Shown here: piece by piece, positions 44,482-52,842 of the stretch
Numbering within the stretch: position 1 is the stretch's first letter
Layout of the letters: each line of letters begins with the position of its first letter
Origin: Clostridium sp. OS1-26
GTDB taxonomy: Bacteria; Bacillota; Clostridia; Clostridiales; Clostridiaceae
DNA: 64,000 nucleotides
Assembly: GCF_030915445.1 (NCBI RefSeq)
Contig: NZ_CP133264.1
Location: 4,807,208-4,871,207 of the forward strand
Direction: 5' to 3'
Translations under genes and position numbers: made by a program
The notes under the pieces: model-generated
The model's database searches: none
What the model was told of the DNA's origin: nothing
What the model saw: the letters and a program-made list of their open reading frames with translations, nothing else

Positions 44482-45003
44482 TTAATTTTCATTTCTTATA
44501 TCTTTTAACAGTCCTTTAAACCATTGAACATTTACTAAATGATGAGAAAGTGAATTTTCCAACATTTTTCTAAAATAAGTAGGGATAGTTTCATTACGTT
44601 CAAGAGATTGTTCTATTAAAGAAATTTTCTGATTAGTTTGTTCGATTTGTATATCTATTAGCTTTTTTAGTTCCTCGCTTTTATATTCATTAGCAAATAG
44701 CATTGCTGCATAAAAAGATAAATTTATATACTCTGTCTTAGAGCCATACTTATACATCAATTTTTCAAATTCTTTATCCCCTAGTTCAGTGATGATATAA
44801 TTATGCGTCTCTCTAGCATTGTCTAATTGGTCAACTTTTTTAATATATTGCTTTTCTTCTAATTGTTGAAGATTATAATAGAATGACCCTTTAGTGAAAT
44901 TCACTATATATTTATAGTGTCTCTCTTCCATTAAGGCTAATAATTCGTATCCGTAAGAACCTGGGTTTTGTTTTAATAAACCTAAAATTAGTAATGGTAT
45001 CAA
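44482..45003 (-). CDS. PadR-family regulator
   Basis: 173 residues with an N-terminal PadR winged helix (LLILGLLKQNPGSYGYELLALMEE; GSFYYNLQQLEEKQYIKKV) and a Vir_act_alpha_C-like helical tail (ELKKLIDIQIEQTNQKISLIEQ). TTG start, 7 bases behind AAGGAGGT. It is second in an operon with the esterase gene (63-base gap), whose promoter contains two identical 16-bp palindromes that are its likely operators. Confidence 0.87.
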   Translation of the reverse strand: MIPLLILGLLKQNPGSYGYELLALMEERHYKYIVNFTKGSFYYNLQQLEEKQYIKKVDQLDNARETHNYIITELGDKEFEKLMYKYGSKTEYINLSFYAAMLFANEYKSEELKKLIDIQIEQTNQKISLIEQSLERNETIPTYFRKMLENSLSHHLVNVQWFKGLLKDIRNEN

Positions 45004-45066
45004 AAAGACACCTCCTTTATGTTCTTCATCAAAATTATATTAATAGTCATTTTATAATTATAAAAT

Positions 45067-45915
45067 TTAATCATTGTTGATTTGCATAACTTGAGATAGG
45101 AATTCATCATATGATATTTTTCCTAATGCAAAATCCATACTTTTTATATATATCTGTTCTGCTTTTGTATGTGTTCTAGCATCATTTAAATTTAGCACCT
45201 CATTTTCATTAATTAATGGCTTCAATACATGTTGCTTATTAGAAAAAGCTTCAAAATATCGTAAACCAAATTTTCTTTGAGAAATTGCATCGATATGAAT
45301 ACCATCAGGATTAGATGTTAAGCCTGAGGCTGTGACAAAGTAACAATTATCTTGTTCAAAAGCAAATTTTTGTAACTCTTCATTAATGAAATTATATTCA
45401 GTACAGCTTTTTCCGAATCCTTCTTTCCCTAAAAAATCTCCTAAGCCACCAAAAATAATTGGAATATCAGGAGCATTCAACTCCTTTCTAAGAGCCTCAA
45501 TAATTAAAAGTAACTTTTTATAATATGCTTTGTAGTTACCATTAACACTATCACTTTCGCCTTGATGCCATAGAATTCCTGTTAACTCACTACTTTTCAT
45601 CGCAAACTTAGCTTCAGTTATTGCATGTTTAAAAAGCACTTCGTCTACAGCCCACTCATCCAATGTACTTCCACCTTCTGCGCAAGGAATTAAGCTAATA
45701 ATATCTTCTTCATTTTGACGACACCATGCATCTGCAAATGAACCCGCTAGACTTATTCCCGAAACTGGACGGTCATAATTGATTGGCTCAGTCATCATTT
45801 GCCATCTACCATTACGCAACATTTGTATTCTTTCATTATAAATCGGGGGTACTTCATGAATAAATCCCCTCCCAGCCATATTTGACTGTCCTAACATTAA
45901 AAATGATTTAACCAT
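45067..45915 (-). CDS. SGNH-type carbohydrate esterase (sialate O-acetylesterase family)
   Basis: 282 residues. Block I LGQSNMAGRG with nucleophile Ser, GGSTLDEW, WHQGESD (oxyanion/Block III) and catalytic DGIHID, as in the SASA/CE6-type esterases that remove acetyl groups from sugars. No signal peptide, so cytoplasmic. The start at the fourth codon (45915) has AAAGGA 7 bases upstream. Co-transcribed with PadR. Confidence 0.85.
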   Translation of the reverse strand: MVKSFLMLGQSNMAGRGFIHEVPPIYNERIQMLRNGRWQMMTEPINYDRPVSGISLAGSFADAWCRQNEEDIISLIPCAEGGSTLDEWAVDEVLFKHAITEAKFAMKSSELTGILWHQGESDSVNGNYKAYYKKLLLIIEALRKELNAPDIPIIFGGLGDFLGKEGFGKSCTEYNFINEELQKFAFEQDNCYFVTASGLTSNPDGIHIDAISQRKFGLRYFEAFSNKQHVLKPLINENEVLNLNDARTHTKAEQIYIKSMDFALGKISYDEFLSQVMQINND

Positions 45916-46048
45916 TTTTTTCATCCTTTCTTTTTATTTAATATTTATAAAGAAATGTTTCCAATTCTCAATAAATATTAAGTAGTTACTTATTAAATTC
46001 ATTGCTTCTATAGATTTTACTAGATATCAAAAACTACCAAATTTATCA

Positions 46049-46106
46049 TTAGTCTAATTAGACTAACGACACTTAAATATTATAGTCTAATTAGACTAAT
46101 TGTCAA
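46049..46106 (-). promoter_or_regulatory. Esterase-PadR promoter with paired palindromic operators
   Basis: TTGACA (46101-46106), 16 bp, TATAAT (46079-46084). Palindrome TAGTCTAATTAGACTA at 46083-46098 fills the spacer; TTAGTCTAATTAGACTAA recurs at 46049-46066, centres 33 bp (three helical turns) apart. Confidence 0.85.
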
Positions 46107-46260
46107 CCATATATTTCTGCATAATTTTTAGTCCCCTATAATTTAACTTATTTCTTGGCATTTATACACTCACCTAATGCCCACTATTTTTGCGTATTTA
46201 TGCACCCTAGGTTGCAAATTCCCCAAACTTTTAGTCTGAGGAATCATAAAAACACATATT

Positions 46261-46290
46261 AAAAAAAGGGTAAGATTTCTCTAACCCTTT
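46261..46290 (-). terminator. Terminator beside RlmD-tail copy d
   Basis: AAAGGGT/ACCCTTT stem followed by TTTTTTT on the minus strand. It follows the RlmD-tail fragment. Confidence 0.6.
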
Positions 46291-46299
46291 ACTATCGCC

Positions 46300-46345
46300 C
46301 TATTTCTTCTCTATCAATGCCACACTCTCTGCATGCGTGATAGCA
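46300..46345 (-). repeat. Dispersed RlmD-tail repeat, copy d
   Basis: Minus strand ITHAESVALIEKK-stop, a more diverged version of the same C-terminal string, followed by the terminator at 46261-46290. Confidence 0.45.
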
Positions 46346-46496
46346 TAATATCTACACAATTACGTAAAAGGTTATTGATATAATAGCCTTTTAGCAAAAT
46401 CTATCCCTATGAGTAAGTAATTACAAATGGATTAACATCTGATAATATTACGAGCTCTTTAAATTTCTAAATTAGATGTACTTATATAAAGATAGG

Positions 46497-47261
46497 TTAT
46501 AATTTCTTATAAATCCTCATTGCAAATATATACGCAACAACTATTATTGCTATACACCAAGCCAAAGCAGCCCATATCTCATTTCCTACTGGCTGGTTTG
46601 CTAATAAATTACGAATAGCTTCTACGATAGGCGTTATAGGTTGATTTTCTGCAAAAACACGTACTGCTGAAGGCATAGTATCTGTTGGTACAAAGGCAGA
46701 ACTGATAAATGGTAAGAAGATGATTGGATAAGAGAATGCCCCTGCACCATCTGGTGTTTTAGCGGCAAGTCCCGCAATTACAGCAATCCAAGTCAAAGCA
46801 AGTGTAAATATCCCAAGAATTCCAAATACCGTTAACCATTCTAAGATTCCTGCTGAAGAACGGAAGCCCATTAATAATGCAACAAGTATAATCACTACTA
46901 CAGAAATTCCATTTGAAATTAATGAGGTTAATACATGTCCCCATAATACTGTAGAACGAGCGATAGGCATAGAGTGAAAACGTTCGAAGATACCACGCTC
47001 TTTATCTATAAACAAACGGTACGCTACGTATGCAATCCCACTACCAATAGCCATTAACATTATACCTGGTAATAGATAATTAACATAATTTTCCGTACCT
47101 GTTTTGATTGCACCACCAAATACATAAACGAATAATAACATCATCGCAATTGGCGTGATACAAACTGTAATAATTGTATCTATACTTCTAAAAATATGAC
47201 GCATAGAACGTCCAAACATAACACTCATATCTTTAAAAAAATATTTATTTGCAGATTTCAT
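46497..47261 (-). CDS. ABC-2 type permease (DrrB-like)
   Basis: 254 residues, six predicted membrane helices. SMRHIFRSIDTIITVCITPIAM, ERFHSMPIARSTVLWGHVLTS and the ABC-2 signature region PIIFLPFISSAFVPTDTMP-AVR are typical of daunorubicin-resistance-type exporters. It abuts the ATPase gene (stop/start touching at 47261/47262), with which it forms the exporter. Confidence 0.9.
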   Translation of the reverse strand: MKSANKYFFKDMSVMFGRSMRHIFRSIDTIITVCITPIAMMLLFVYVFGGAIKTGTENYVNYLLPGIMLMAIGSGIAYVAYRLFIDKERGIFERFHSMPIARSTVLWGHVLTSLISNGISVVVIILVALLMGFRSSAGILEWLTVFGILGIFTLALTWIAVIAGLAAKTPDGAGAFSYPIIFLPFISSAFVPTDTMPSAVRVFAENQPITPIVEAIRNLLANQPVGNEIWAALAWCIAIIVVAYIFAMRIYKKL

Positions 47262-48023
47262 TTATTTCTCCCCCTTTTTACCTATGATTGTTAGAAATAT
47301 TTCTTCTAATGTAGGTTGTTTTTCAACATATTCAACTTTTGCAGGTGGGAATAATTTTTTCAATCCTTCTAGTGTATCTAAAGCAATGATCTTTCCTCCA
47401 TGAAGAATAGCAATTTTATCTGCAAGTTGTTCTGCTTCATCTAAATATTGAGTCGTTAAGAATACTGTAGTTCCTGAAGCTGATAACTCTTTTACAATCT
47501 TCCAAACTTCTAAACGTGCTTCTGGATCAAGACCTGTCGTTGGCTCATCTAGGAAGATAATCTTCGGATTTCCCGCAAGACTCATTGCGATATCAATTCT
47601 TCTTTTCATACCTCCAGAGTAAGTACCCACTCTGCGGTCTGCCGCCTCTGACATACCAAAACGATTAATTAACTCATCTGCTACTTGATTTGGATTTTTA
47701 AGATGTCTGAGCTTTGCTATCATTTGAAGATTTTCACGTCCAGTCAAAATTTCATCAATAGCAGCAAACTGACCAGTAAGACTGATAGAACCTCTAATGT
47801 CCCCTGGATTTTTTTCAATATCAAAACCATTAATTACAACACTTCCAGCATCTGCTTTAAGTAAAGTAGCCATGATTCTAATCATCGTTGTTTTTCCTGC
47901 TCCATTGGAACCTAGTAATGCAAAGATACCTCCTTGCTCTACTTCAAAATCTACTTCTCTGAGTACTTCTACATCTTTGTAAGATTTCTTTACCCCTTTA
48001 ACTTGTATGATATTTTTTTTCAT
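47262..48023 (-). CDS. ABC transporter ATPase (DrrA-like)
   Basis: 253 residues: Walker A LLGSNGAGKTT, signature YSGGMKRRIDIAMSLAG, Walker B IIFLDEPTTGLDPEAR, H-loop FLTTQYLDEAEQL (Q-Y-L in place of the usual TH, as in many DrrA proteins) and the DrrA-type C-terminal extension. AGGAGGA precedes the ATG. Confidence 0.92.
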   Translation of the reverse strand: MKKNIIQVKGVKKSYKDVEVLREVDFEVEQGGIFALLGSNGAGKTTMIRIMATLLKADAGSVVINGFDIEKNPGDIRGSISLTGQFAAIDEILTGRENLQMIAKLRHLKNPNQVADELINRFGMSEAADRRVGTYSGGMKRRIDIAMSLAGNPKIIFLDEPTTGLDPEARLEVWKIVKELSASGTTVFLTTQYLDEAEQLADKIAILHGGKIIALDTLEGLKKLFPPAKVEYVEKQPTLEEIFLTIIGKKGEK

Positions 48024-48109
48024 TTTCTTTTCCTCCTCTACAATATAGTAACCTTACTCAAATCTGCGCCTAATCCTCTCAATGCAGCTTGAGCAGTTAT
48101 CATAAAGAA

Positions 48110-48155
48110 AGAGCCGATAACTGTGATTTCATTCACGGTTATCGGCTCTGCGTCT
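48110..48155 (-). terminator. Terminator of the Cys-rich KTR gene
   Basis: AGAGCCGATAAC(C/T)GTGA stem of 17 bp followed by TTCTTTA on the minus strand, overlapping the gene's last codons. It separates the upstream PadR-DUF1048 genes from drrAB. Confidence 0.75.
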
Positions 48156-48327
48156 TAGCGTCTGGCTCTTTGATAACTGATATATTCAGTTGTTTTACAT
48201 TGATTATCGTTTCCTGTTTACACTTGGGACAAAATAGCGGGAAGTTTTCAAGCACCGTATCAACACCTATCTTGACCCGTGTTTTGTTGCCACAGACCGG
48301 GCATAATATCCACTCATATTTACACAC
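48139..48327 (-). CDS. Cysteine-rich KTR-family small protein
   Basis: 62 residues, GTG start behind AGGGG. CPVCGNKTRVKI...FCPKCKQETIINVKQLNISVI is the Cys_rich_KTR family (PF14205), two CxxC knuckles, often carried on conjugative transposons of Firmicutes. Its presence inside a PadR-DUF1048-DrrAB cluster, with its own terminator, suggests an insertion. Confidence 0.85.
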   Translation of the reverse strand: MCKYEWILCPVCGNKTRVKIGVDTVLENFPLFCPKCKQETIINVKQLNISVIKEPDAKTQSR

Positions 48328-48366
48328 TCTACCATCCCCTTACTTGATGTTTTTGTTGACCACTAT

Positions 48367-48716
48367 TTACTTTGTTTTATCCGTAACCTTTTTCATGGCC
48401 TTGTTAACTTCTTGGTCAACAGATTCTTGATAGATGTCAGCGTAAGTTTTTGAATCTTTGATTAGATCGTCGCAGAAAGACGCTACGTCACTGCCCGTCA
48501 CTTCGAGCACGCCTTTCCCCAAGGCCGCACCTTCTTCAAAAAGATCGATAATCCCCGAGAACAAACCAGTCCCGTCGGTTAGCTCAACAGGGCCGACCTT
48601 AAAGAGATATTTTTGAATCTCTTTATAAACAATCTGATAATCTTTCGGGAGCGCTTTGACACGCGCCACGTGCGCTCTCCACTCTTTTTGCCTTCGATGA
48701 TATCTTGTATTCTCAT
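48367..48716 (-). pseudogene. DUF1048 protein, frameshifted near the N-terminus
   Basis: From the ATG at 48716 (GGAGGA upstream) the frame reads MRIQDIIEGKK then shifts; the body resumes at AHVARVKALPKDYQIVYKEI and runs to the stop at 48367. One G is missing around 48681-48685; restoring it gives a ~116-residue DUF1048 protein like its neighbour. Confidence 0.75.
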
Positions 48717-48725
48717 TTTATCCTC

Positions 48726-49073
48726 CTATTTACCTAATTTTTTAGCGATATTATTGTTGAGTTGCTCGCGCCACTTGTCACGATAAGACTTTGCCCCTTC
48801 TTCGCCGACCAGCGCTGAACAGAAACCTTTGATATCGTCACCCAAAACCTCTTGGACACTCTGACCGTCCGCCGCCGTTTCTTCGAGCATGCCAAGCACA
48901 CCGTCAAGAATTGGCATGAGGTTGCGACCAGTGAAATCTGAATGCGGCCAAAGATTGGCTTTAATTTTTTCCCATGCCTCTTGATAATCAGCTGGCAGCT
49001 TTTTGGCTCGCGATTCAAAAGTTTTCAATTCTTTAGTCATGTCGCTCCCTGTAATTCTTTCCCAAAAATTCAT
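48726..49073 (-). CDS. DUF1048-family protein
   Basis: 115 residues with WERITGSDMTKELKTFESRA, KKLPADYQEAWEKIKANLWP and DGQSVQEVLGDDIKGFCSALV, the DUF1048 pattern. Helical and cytoplasmic; function unknown, commonly between PadR and ABC exporter genes. Its ATG overlaps the PadR stop (TAATG), indicating translational coupling. AAAGGAG precedes it. Confidence 0.87.
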   Translation of the reverse strand: MNFWERITGSDMTKELKTFESRAKKLPADYQEAWEKIKANLWPHSDFTGRNLMPILDGVLGMLEETAADGQSVQEVLGDDIKGFCSALVGEEGAKSYRDKWREQLNNNIAKKLGK

Positions 49074-49396
49074 TATTTCTTCTCCTTTAACTCATTAATT
49101 TTTGATGATACGAACCCCCATTTTTCCCAAAACTTCCGTAGTTCCTCGCGTCCCGCGTCATTGAGTGTGAAAAACTTTCTTGGCGGTCCCATATCCGACG
49201 GCTTTTTCGTAGTTTCCACCAACTTGTTTTTCTCAAGCCGCACCAAGATGGTATAAACTGTCCCGTCTACAACATCCGAAAATCCAAGGGCATTCAGCCT
49301 CTTCGTAATCTCGTAACCGTATATTTCCTCATGGCTGATGATTTCAAGAACACAGCCCTCCAGCACACCTTTGAGCATTTCTGTAAGGTTCTCCAA
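49073..49396 (-). CDS. PadR-family regulator of the DUF1048-DrrAB cluster
   Basis: 107 residues, TTG start 7 bases behind AGGAGG. Winged helix: LEGCVLEIISHEEIYGYEITKRLNALGF and VYTILVRLEKNKLVETTKK. Its promoter carries an inverted repeat typical of autoregulation; such regulators usually respond to the exported drug. Confidence 0.88.
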   Translation of the reverse strand: MENLTEMLKGVLEGCVLEIISHEEIYGYEITKRLNALGFSDVVDGTVYTILVRLEKNKLVETTKKPSDMGPPRKFFTLNDAGREELRKFWEKWGFVSSKINELKEKK

Positions 49397-49446
49397 CGTA
49401 ACCCCTCCTTGCTATTCTGTATGACTTGTATTCAGTATTACTTACT

Positions 49447-49483
49447 ACCACTATATAGTATCACGCAGTAGTGGTTATGTCAA
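49447..49483 (-). promoter_or_regulatory. padR promoter with inverted-repeat operator
   Basis: TTGACA (49478-49483), 17 bp, TACTAT (49455-49460). ACCACTA (49447-49453) and TAGTGGT (49469-49475) form an inverted repeat with 15-bp spacing that covers the -10 and spacer. Confidence 0.8.
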
Positions 49484-49578
49484 TATGATATGTTTATATA
49501 TATTTGGCATTTAACTCACTCCATCTCTATATTTAACGTTTGATTGTATTCAAATTCTATATAAGGGGGCGTTTTCTT

Positions 49579-50030
49579 CTATTTTTTTATTGTAGTTGTA
49601 GCTAAATCTATAGCCAAGCTAGTAGATATGTTATAGGCAAGTATTTCATTAGTCGAGCCATCTTTTATGGTCGACAAATAAGCCTTTTTACTATTACCAT
49701 AAAATAAGTATGTTATGTCAGTAAGAAGCACTTTCCCAGGTATATTTTGTTTGAAATTTCTATTCAATAAATTAGGTAAAGTTGAGTGTTCCAATGTCGC
49801 TTTAATTATTTTCCTATAAGGATTAGCCTTTCTTATTGGGCAGATAATATCATATTTTTTCATAATACGTCTTATTCGTTTTAAATTGTAAATAATATCA
49901 AATTGTCCTGTTAATGTCATTTTAATCTGTCGGGCACCTTTTTTACGTCCTTTAAATTTATAAGCTTTTAGAATGTTATCCCTTAAAATCTCATCATTAT
50001 GCCCCCTTTCTTTTCTTTTTTGTATAGAAT
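49579..50030 (-). pseudogene. IS3-family orfB transposase fragment
   Basis: Contains the HTH_21 region (KGRKKGARQIKMTLTG; LKRIRRIMKKYDIICPIRKANP) and the first catalytic stretch VLLTDITYLFYGNSKKAYLSTIKDG, then ends. Both the N-terminus and the DDE C-terminal half are missing. Its upstream end joins the duplicated ABC-F leader at ~50030. Confidence 0.75.
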
Positions 50031-50040
50031 AGTATAAATA

Positions 50041-50370
50041 ACAAAGTCGGAACAATAGGCGACCTTGTTATTATTCCATATAAGTGTCGTCTGCAATATC
50101 CGACTCTATATGGAGATTATCATGTGTTAGCAAAGTGTCTTTATTTATCATAATATTATTTATAAAAAAGTAAGAGCCGCAAGAATTAATTATTCTTACA
50201 GCTCGTAAATATATCAAATCCACCCCTCTATTATTGGCACGAAGAGTACATATTTTCTGAGTGAAAAAACAATTAACTTTCTTGCGTAAGCACAACAAAA
50301 GAGCGACATTATACGAACCCACGATTTTGTTATGCTTTAAAAAATTAGCAAGAAAAATTAATCATCTTTT
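50041..50370 (-). repeat. Decayed second copy of the ABC-F leader
   Basis: 50041-50205 copies 43771-43957 and similarity continues to about 50370. The 26-codon uORF (50071-50151) and the 6-codon uORF (50345-50365) are retained. About 20 bases carrying the ribosome site of the long uORF have been deleted between short ATTTAT repeats. Instead of an ABC-F gene a transposase fragment follows. The rest to 50477 has no gene. Confidence 0.75.
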
Positions 50371-50477
50371 CAACTCCAACCATCGTATTTGTTTAAACTG
50401 TATCATACTTACTTTAAAATGTAACAAACAAATCAATTTTTCTGATTCAAAAATTTTTTGGAACAGCACATACAATA

Positions 50478-50580
50478 CTACATTATTGCAGCAAACTCTA
50501 TCTTTTGCATAAGATGTTTCACTTCATTTGATAAAAGCCATACAATGCCATTTGCAATTTCTTCTGGATTACCCTGGATC
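50478..50580 (-). pseudogene. 3' remnant of a short-chain dehydrogenase gene
   Basis: Minus strand encodes IQGNPEEIANGIVWLLSNEV then an abnormal tail and stop; G-x-PEEIA-x-VxWLxS-xE is the C-terminal SDR motif. The 5' remnant is probably at 51823-51852 on the other side of the IS element. Confidence 0.5.
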
Positions 50581-50615
50581 TATGTCAATATCTTGGACAC
50601 CAAAAGTTGAACAAA

Positions 50616-51434
50616 TTATGAAGATTTTCTAGCTAAATCTTCACATTTTTGTGGAGTCATATATCCAATGCTGCTATGCAATCTTCTTATGTTGTACCAG
50701 GATTCTATATATTCAAAAATAGCAAGCCTAGCAGAATTAAAATCTAAGTATGTAACAAGATTTACCTCCTCCTTCTTAAGGGATGCATGAAAAGATTCAA
50801 TACAAGCATTGTCATAAGGACATCCCTTAGAGCTAAAAGAGTGAGTGATCAAATTAGTGCTTACTATATATTCTTTAAAGGCGGAGCTTATATACTGACA
50901 GCCTAAATCGCTGTGAAGTATAAGGTTATTAGTTGGCTTCTGAAGCCTTACGGCATTTTTTACTGCCTGTAGCGCTAATGTAGTATCAATTGATTTGGAC
51001 ATGGCGTAGCCTATTATTTTCTTACTATATAGATCCATAACCGAGGCTAAATAACACCATCCATCCTTGATAGTATGAATATAGGTTATGTCAGTTACCC
51101 ATTTCTTATTGATGCTCTCAGCTTGAAAGTCTCTTTTGAGTATATTTTCTTTCTCTTCTACTTTATGCTTAGAAGTAGATGGTCTATATTTCTTTGTTAT
51201 TACAGATTTTACTCCGATTTTCTTCATCAACCTTTGAGTTCTTTTTATGCTGATTGTTACACCAATTGCATTTAGAGATGCGTGTATCTTATGGGCTCCA
51301 TAACGGCCTTTACTAGCTTTGTGTATATCTATAATTGCTTTCGCAATGTTATTATTCTCTAAATCTCTTTTGCTAGGCTTCTTTTTTAGGTATTGGTAAT
51401 AAGAGCTCCTAGATACCTTAAGAACTTTGCACAT
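50616..51434 (-). CDS. IS3-family transposase OrfB
   Basis: At least 272 residues. HTH_21 region (KGRYGAHKIHASLNAIG; IKRTQRLMKKIGVKS) and the rve DDE core: WVTDITYI, LILHSDLGCQYIS, CIESFHASLKKE, then YNIRRLHSSIGYMTPQ. It is produced as an OrfAB fusion by -1 frameshifting on an A7G string in orfA (minus strand near 51514-51521); in that frame coding is continuous from orfA. Confidence 0.9.
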   Translation of the reverse strand: MCKVLKVSRSSYYQYLKKKPSKRDLENNNIAKAIIDIHKASKGRYGAHKIHASLNAIGVTISIKRTQRLMKKIGVKSVITKKYRPSTSKHKVEEKENILKRDFQAESINKKWVTDITYIHTIKDGWCYLASVMDLYSKKIIGYAMSKSIDTTLALQAVKNAVRLQKPTNNLILHSDLGCQYISSAFKEYIVSTNLITHSFSSKGCPYDNACIESFHASLKKEEVNLVTYLDFNSARLAIFEYIESWYNIRRLHSSIGYMTPQKCEDLARKSS

Positions 51435-51487
51435 TAGTTTAATATCATGATATTTCTTGTTGGCTTTTATAAATTCGAATACCGATG

Positions 51488-51760
51488 CTACTTCCTTGCG
51501 AATATGCCCATAGCTTTTTTTAGTATTTCATTTTCTTCTTCAAGCTTTGCCATTTTCTTAATCATTGCTTGATAATCTGCTGCTGTTATTGCTGTATCTT
51601 TACCTATAGCGACAGGTTTATTTTTTTTAATCCATCCAGTTATGGTTGATTTAGAAAGGGCATATTCACTACTTAACTCTGCTAAAGTCTTTCCAGAGTT
51701 GTACAATTCTATTATTGTATTTTTAAATTCTTCCGTATATTGTTTTTTGCCTCTTGCCAT
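51488..51760 (-). CDS. IS3-family transposase OrfA
   Basis: 90 residues: helix-turn-helix (YTEEFKNTIIELYNSGKTLAELSSEYALSKSTITGWIKK) and leucine-zipper tail (MAKLEEENEILKKAMGI). GGAAG precedes the ATG. Carries the A7G slippery site near its end. Confidence 0.9.
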   Translation of the reverse strand: MARGKKQYTEEFKNTIIELYNSGKTLAELSSEYALSKSTITGWIKKNKPVAIGKDTAITAADYQAMIKKMAKLEEENEILKKAMGIFARK

Positions 51761-51822
51761 TGTAACACTTCCTTCTCTTTTCTTTATTGTAAAGTGTTCG
51801 GCTTTTCGTGTCTACAATATTA

Positions 51823-51852
51823 TACTAACATCACCCATTCTTTATTCTTCAT
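51823..51852 (-). pseudogene. 5' stub of the gene interrupted upstream of the IS
   Basis: AAGGAGG and ATG followed by MKNKEWVMLV then stop. The hydrophobic start fits the first strand of an SDR Rossmann fold. A TetR operator lies just upstream at 51890, so a regulated gene stood here. Confidence 0.45.
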
Positions 51853-51889
51853 AAAAAACCTCCTTAATTTATAAACTAATCACTAAATT

Positions 51890-51901
51890 GAATGTTCATT
51901 C
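51890..51901. promoter_or_regulatory. TetR operator site 1
   Basis: GAATGTTCATTC palindrome in the leader of the broken dehydrogenase-like gene; same site as at 52772 and 53518. Confidence 0.65.
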
Positions 51902-52000
51902 TAGTGACTTGATAATAAATTTCTTCTTACAAATTGCATATCTATAATAATGACTGATTTTCAATTTAATCTTTGTAGATCTCCTATATTTTATACTAAC

Positions 52001-52648
52001 TTAAAATCCACTGCTCTCGCCTACAACTACTACAGTAATATCAGACATACCTGGCTTTTTTCTTATTACAGAATATGATCTGCAAATTCTAGTGTCAACC
52101 TGGCAATTAACACACACCCCTGTTTTGGTGCATGGATTTGTAGTGCTAAGTCTCTTATTATTCATAGGTGCTGCTACAGTTTTTAATCTTTCAAAGGCTG
52201 CAGCTTCATCTTTACAAATCTTATCAACACTCACTACTATTATCACTTTTTTTGGACCAAAGTTCATAGCTGCTATCCTATTTCCCCAAGCATCTACATT
52301 TACAAGCATACCATCCAAAGTAATAGCGTTGCTGCTACATAAGTATAAATCACTTAGCATTTCTTCTTTTGCTATAGCAGCTCTTTCCTCAATAGTTAGT
52401 CCTGATATAGAATGGTCTAAAACTTTACCGCCAGCAGCCCTAACTTTATCTTGCATCCCCATATTATATATAGTCATTGACCCTGGAAAACCTACTGTAG
52501 ATTCTGAGGTAACATGCTTCATAATAAAATCAGAAGCTTCCTCAGTAGTCGCTACATACATTGCATCAAAATCATTTTTTATTAAAGCTTCCACTGCTTT
52601 TTTCCCAACTGTTTCATTGTGCCAATTTTTAATTTCCTTTGTTTCCAT
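52001..52648 (-). CDS. LUD-domain (lactate utilisation-type) protein
   Basis: 215 residues, LUD_dom (PF02589): DFDAMYVATTEEASDFIMKH, VGFPGSMTIYNMG, SDLYLCSSNAITLDGMLVNVDAWGNRIAAMNFGPKKVIIVV. C-terminal cysteines (NPCTKTGVCVNCQVDTRIC) may bind a metal cluster. Stand-alone LUD proteins are of unknown function. AGGAGGA precedes the ATG. A TetR operator lies about 125 bases upstream. Confidence 0.88.
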   Translation of the reverse strand: METKEIKNWHNETVGKKAVEALIKNDFDAMYVATTEEASDFIMKHVTSESTVGFPGSMTIYNMGMQDKVRAAGGKVLDHSISGLTIEERAAIAKEEMLSDLYLCSSNAITLDGMLVNVDAWGNRIAAMNFGPKKVIIVVSVDKICKDEAAAFERLKTVAAPMNNKRLSTTNPCTKTGVCVNCQVDTRICRSYSVIRKKPGMSDITVVVVGESSGF

Positions 52649-52771
52649 GTTTATTCCTCCTAATACTTTACATTGAAAAATAATTTATTATATTACTTTT
52701 ATTAAGAATTGATCTTTTATTGCTTGTGTTCTTATTAAATGTATCTACGTCTACAAGCAAATTTTTAAACT

Positions 52772-52783
52772 GAACATTCATTC
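52772..52783. promoter_or_regulatory. TetR operator site 2
   Basis: GAACATTCATTC, on the minus strand GAATGAATGTTC, in the gap between the TetR and LUD genes; matches sites 1 and 3 with one or two changes. Confidence 0.6.
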
Positions 52784-52842
52784 TAATGCGATCAATTTAA
52801 ATTTCTTGACCCACTTATAAAGGAAATCAAGAAATTTATAAT

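Larger units (their letters stand above)
50592..51817 (-). mobile_element. Complete IS3-family insertion sequence
   Basis: 1226 bp with orfA and orfB, imperfect terminal inverted repeats (TTGTAGACACGAAAAG at the orfA end, CTTGGACACCAAAAG-like at the other), and TAT on both flanks as a 3-bp target duplication. Both frames are intact, so it may be active. Confidence 0.85.
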
